Of a DNA stretch of 16,888 nucleotides, positions 14,514 to 16,888 are shown one piece after another. The number at the start of each line of letters is the position of its first letter. The first letter of the stretch is position 1. The stretch is from assembly GCA_013820865.1 (NCBI GenBank), contig JACDHU010000011.1:1-16888 (forward strand), in the 5' to 3' direction. A program made the position numbers and the translations under genes. Under the pieces are notes generated by a model. It made no database searches and was not told where the DNA came from. It saw only the letters and a program-made list of their open reading frames with translations. Source of the stretch: Chloroflexota bacterium. GTDB lineage: Bacteria; Chloroflexota; Limnocylindria; QHBO01.

Positions 14514-15191
14514 ATGACGTACATCCCCGACGACAGCGAATCCTCCGGCGCGCCCGCCACCAGCGAGCGCGCCGGTTCGCGCCGGGCGCTGGGCTGCGCC
14601 TTCGAGGTCGTCGAGACGCTGGTCCTGACGCTGCTCATCTACCTCGTCATCCACAATTTCGTGGCGCAGCCGTTCGAGGTCCAGCAGAGCTCGATGTTCC
14701 CGACCATCGTCAACGGCGAGTACATCCTGATCGACAAGCTGACGACCCGCTTCGACGGCTACCACTACGGCGACGTCGTGGTCTTCGATCCCCCCACCAG
14801 CTCCGGCCCGGCGGGCGATGGCATTCCGTTCATCAAGCGCATCATCGGCATGCCGGGTGACACGATCACGTTGGAGAACGGACGCGTCTTCATCACCCAG
14901 CCTGGGGGAAATCCGATACGGATCGAGGAGCCGTACGTCCGACGGCAGGACGACGGTTCGTCCGCCGCCACGATACCGGCCGACGCCACGGGAACGTTCG
15001 AATGGGAGGTTCCGGACGAGTCATTCTTTGTGATGGGCGACAACCGGCCGGACAGCCAGGACTCGCGTGCCTTCGGACCGATCAGCGAGGAACTCGTCCT
15101 GGGGCGAGCGTGGCTGCGCTACTTCCCGCTCGAGCGCATCGGGATCCTTTCCCGGCCGTCCTATCCGTCACTGCTTGCCGAGGGCAGCTGA
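14514..15191 (+). CDS. lepB: Signal peptidase I
   Basis: Membrane serine protease that cuts signal peptides from exported proteins, using a Ser/Lys dyad. The 225-residue protein has a short polar N terminus, one membrane helix at about residues 33-50, and the catalytic domain outside. Ser60 in QQSSMFPT is the nucleophile and Lys108 in FIKRIIGMPGDT the general base; MGDNRPDSQDSRAFGP is the conserved box E. The frame is open upstream to 14280, but that overlaps the divergent phosphatase gene and has no family homology, so the ATG at 14514 is used. No strong ribosome site precedes it. Its stop is 5 bases from the stop of the convergent ndk gene. Confidence 0.95.
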   Translation: MTYIPDDSESSGAPATSERAGSRRALGCAFEVVETLVLTLLIYLVIHNFVAQPFEVQQSSMFPTIVNGEYILIDKLTTRFDGYHYGDVVVFDPPTSSGPAGDGIPFIKRIIGMPGDTITLENGRVFITQPGGNPIRIEEPYVRRQDDGSSAATIPADATGTFEWEVPDESFFVMGDNRPDSQDSRAFGPISEELVLGRAWLRYFPLERIGILSRPSYPSLLAEGS

Positions 15192-15196
15192 GCCGC

Positions 15197-15664
15197 TCAG
15201 GATCGAGCGGGCTCCTCTGCCACGATCCAGGCATCGATCTGGCGCTCGTAGTCAACGAGGGCATCGGCACCGAACCACATGGCCAGCTCGGCCTCGGCCG
15301 TCTCGGGCGCGTCGGAGGCGTGAATCAGGTTGCGCAACCCGCTGACGCCCAGGTCACCGCGGATCGTCCCAGGCTCGGCCTCGTTCGGCATGGTCTTGCC
15401 GACCATCCGGCGCACCACGGCGATGGCGTCCGGACCCTCGAGCGCGAACGCCGCCACCGGCCCCGACGTGATGAATTCGACGAGCCCGTCATAGAAGTGC
15501 TTGCCGGCGTGGACGGCGTAGTGCTCCTCGGCCAGCTCGCGCGGCACCGAAACGAGGCGCAGGCCGACGACCTTGAGGCCCTTGCGCTCGAAGCGGGCGA
15601 GGATGTCGCCGATGAGGCCGCGCTGGACGGCATCGGGCTTGGCGAGGACGAGCGTGCGCTGCAT
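15197..15664 (-). CDS. ndk: Nucleoside-diphosphate kinase
   Basis: Moves the gamma-phosphate between nucleoside triphosphates and diphosphates through a phosphohistidine, balancing NTP and dNTP pools. The 155-residue protein, slightly longer than the usual 140-150, has the start MQRTLVLAKPDAVQRGLIGD, Lys9 of the nucleotide site, and the active-site sequence NLIHASDAPETAEAEL with His115. The C terminus carries a short acidic extension. AGGAG about 10 bases before the ATG is the ribosome site. The gene follows the TPR-like gene by 27 bases and converges with lepB. With tdk it gives the window two deoxynucleotide-salvage steps, though far apart. Confidence 0.96.
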   Translation of the reverse strand: MQRTLVLAKPDAVQRGLIGDILARFERKGLKVVGLRLVSVPRELAEEHYAVHAGKHFYDGLVEFITSGPVAAFALEGPDAIAVVRRMVGKTMPNEAEPGTIRGDLGVSGLRNLIHASDAPETAEAELAMWFGADALVDYERQIDAWIVAEEPARS

Positions 15665-15691
15665 GACGAGGCGGCTCCTGCTGTGCGGGGA

Positions 15692-16483
15692 TCAGCTCCG
15701 CTGGCCAGCGGCGCGATCGTAGGCCCGGTTGGCCTCGACCTCGCGACCCGCGGCGCGGAGAAGGTCGCCGTAGAGTAGCAGACGGTCGGGCGCCGGCTGG
15801 CCTCCGAGGGTCGGCTCGAGGATCGTCACGCCGTCGGACGCCAACGCCTGATCGAACCGGACCGCGATCGACATCTCCGCGTCGCCACGCGCGAGGTCCC
15901 CGGCCACGTACGCCACCCGTGCCTCCTCCATCCGGGATCGCCCACCGGCTGTGCGCGACCCGGGCACTGGTTCCGCTTCGGAGTCCGCGGGGGCAGCCCA
16001 CGGTGCCTGCGCAGCGCGCGGCGCGACAGGCGACAGATCAGATGGCAGCGGCCAGCGCAGTCCACCGGGAACGCCGCGTCCCAGCTCGAATGCCGCGTCG
16101 ACGCCGATGCCGGCGATGACCCGCTCCATGGCGCCGGCAGCTCGATCCGGCTCTCCGGCCGCGGCCAACGCCTCGGCCTCGATCATGAGCGTCATCGGGA
16201 GGCGGCGCTGTGGGCTGCTGGCGCGAATGGCATCCACGACGGCGCGCGCAGCAGCGGGACGATACTGCCGCCACAGGCTCTCGGCGAGCAGCGCGCGCAG
16301 CGCATCGGCCTCATCGTCCGTTCCGAATCCCTCCGCCTCGCGCCAGGCAAGGCGACGCCGGAGGGTGCCTTCGGCCAGTCCGAACTGACCGGCATCGATC
16401 TGTGCCCGCGCCAATGTCAGCTCATCGCCGAGCAGGTCGATCACGTGGACCTCGTCCGGGACTGGATCGCCGCCTTCGATCAT
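15692..16483 (-). CDS. TPR-like hypothetical protein
   Basis: A 263-residue soluble protein not assignable to a named family. Residues about 18-130 are alanine-rich paired helices with TPR character (LARAQIDAGQFGLAEGTLRR, LLAESLWRQYRPAAARAVVD, EAEALAAAGEPDRAAGAMER). A proline-rich, probably disordered stretch follows at about 145-185, then further helices (RVAYVAGDLARGDAEMSIAV, LLLYGDLLRAAGREVEANRA). No signal peptide or membrane segment is present. The ATG at 16483 overlaps the stop of the upstream M16 peptidase gene by 4 bases (ATGA), so the two are translationally coupled. It may be a scaffold or partner in that operon; this is inferred from position only. Confidence 0.75.
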   Translation of the reverse strand: MIEGGDPVPDEVHVIDLLGDELTLARAQIDAGQFGLAEGTLRRRLAWREAEGFGTDDEADALRALLAESLWRQYRPAAARAVVDAIRASSPQRRLPMTLMIEAEALAAAGEPDRAAGAMERVIAGIGVDAAFELGRGVPGGLRWPLPSDLSPVAPRAAQAPWAAPADSEAEPVPGSRTAGGRSRMEEARVAYVAGDLARGDAEMSIAVRFDQALASDGVTILEPTLGGQPAPDRLLLYGDLLRAAGREVEANRAYDRAAGQRS

Positions 16484-16888
16484 GTGCGCAGGGCTCGCTC
16501 GAGTCGAGCGCGTGACCGGAACGGACCGAGGACCGCGAGACGCGCATTGCCCGGCGCGAGAATGCGACGCGCCACGCGGAGCAGATCCTCGATCGTCACC
16601 GCGTCAAGCTGCTCGATGACCTCCTCCACGGACAGAATCCGGGGGAGCAGCGCCTCTCCGTTGCCGATCCAGCCCGCAACCGCGCCGCTGTCCTCCATCC
16701 GGAGCTCGAGACGGCCGCGGGTGTAGGCGCGGGCTCGGTCAAGCTCCCCGACAGTTACCGGATCGGTGGTGATCCGGTCAAGCTGCTCGATGATGGCAGC
16801 CACGACCCGCTCAGCATCATCCGGGGAGAAGCCGGCGTGCACGCCGAACGTTCCCGCATCGGCATACGAGGCGCCGAAGGTGGAAACG
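16480..16888 (-). CDS. M16 family peptidase, C-terminal part (cut by window edge)
   Basis: The frame enters from the right edge and gives 135 residues of a C-terminal M16 domain: VSTFGASYADAGTFGVHAGF, then a helix pair with ITTDPVTVGELDRARAYTRG, ELRMEDSGAVAGWIGNGEALL, SVEEVIEQLDAVTIEDLLRVA and LAVLGPF. These match the inactive second half of insulinase/processing-peptidase-type proteins; the zinc-binding HxxEH half is outside the window, so catalytic competence cannot be judged. A GTG at 16842 inside the frame is not a real start. The stop overlaps the next gene by 4 bases. Confidence 0.85.
   Translation of the reverse strand, partial: VSTFGASYADAGTFGVHAGFSPDDAERVVAAIIEQLDRITTDPVTVGELDRARAYTRGRLELRMEDSGAVAGWIGNGEALLPRILSVEEVIEQLDAVTIEDLLRVARRILAPGNARLAVLGPFRSRARLERALRT

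Overview
The window reads as a bacterial chromosome segment of very high GC. The gene content (H+-pumping pyrophosphatase, class I lysyl-tRNA synthetase next to greA, sigma-54 carrying an added four-cysteine cluster, Ig-like/beta-propeller surface protein) and the short -10-box-to-ATG spacing before some genes fit an uncultivated Chloroflexota lineage. That placement is inference; no rRNA is present. Apart from the PAS-EAL remnant, tdk and lepB, all genes are on the minus strand.

Left end (1-2050): a zone of gene decay. A membrane-PAS-EAL protein survives as three pieces in two reading frames with most of the PAS/EAL middle missing, followed by a 5'-truncated fragment of a secreted repeat protein, then intact thymidine kinase (tdk) on the plus strand. 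From 2050 to 4280: three copies of a hairpin motif, tRNA-Ser(UGA), a DUF2177 membrane protein, a second, unrelated inverted-repeat cluster, and serS. Seryl-tRNA synthetase and one of its tRNAs therefore sit 0.6 kb apart in the same orientation.

Middle (4438-7900): a greA-lysS operon in which lysS is the archaeal-type class I enzyme and its ribosome site overlaps the greA stop. Upstream of greA is the most interesting stretch of the window: a strong sigma-70-type promoter (TTGACT-18-TACAAT), three consecutive perfect-arm hairpins, the last followed by a U tract (an intrinsic terminator), two more hairpins, and then greA. This has the layout of a leader attenuator or small RNA controlling greA, comparable to the terminated greA leader known in E. 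coli. Behind it, between this promoter and uppP, lies a decayed 113-116 bp tandem repeat containing CGATACATCG-type palindromes.

Right half: uppP and hppA (undecaprenyl-diphosphate phosphatase and K+-independent proton-pumping pyrophosphatase) lie close together. A probable rpoN operon encodes sigma-54 with a zinc-ribbon-like insert and a membrane-anchored Ig-like/propeller protein. A histidine-family phosphatase diverges from lepB (signal peptidase I); lepB converges on ndk; and ndk follows a TPR-like protein whose start overlaps the stop of an M16 peptidase cut by the window edge.

Housekeeping functions dominate: nucleotide supply (tdk, ndk), translation (serS, lysS, tRNA-Ser), transcription (greA, rpoN), diphosphate handling and envelope (hppA, uppP, lepB). 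The unexplained material is mostly in the non-coding gaps.
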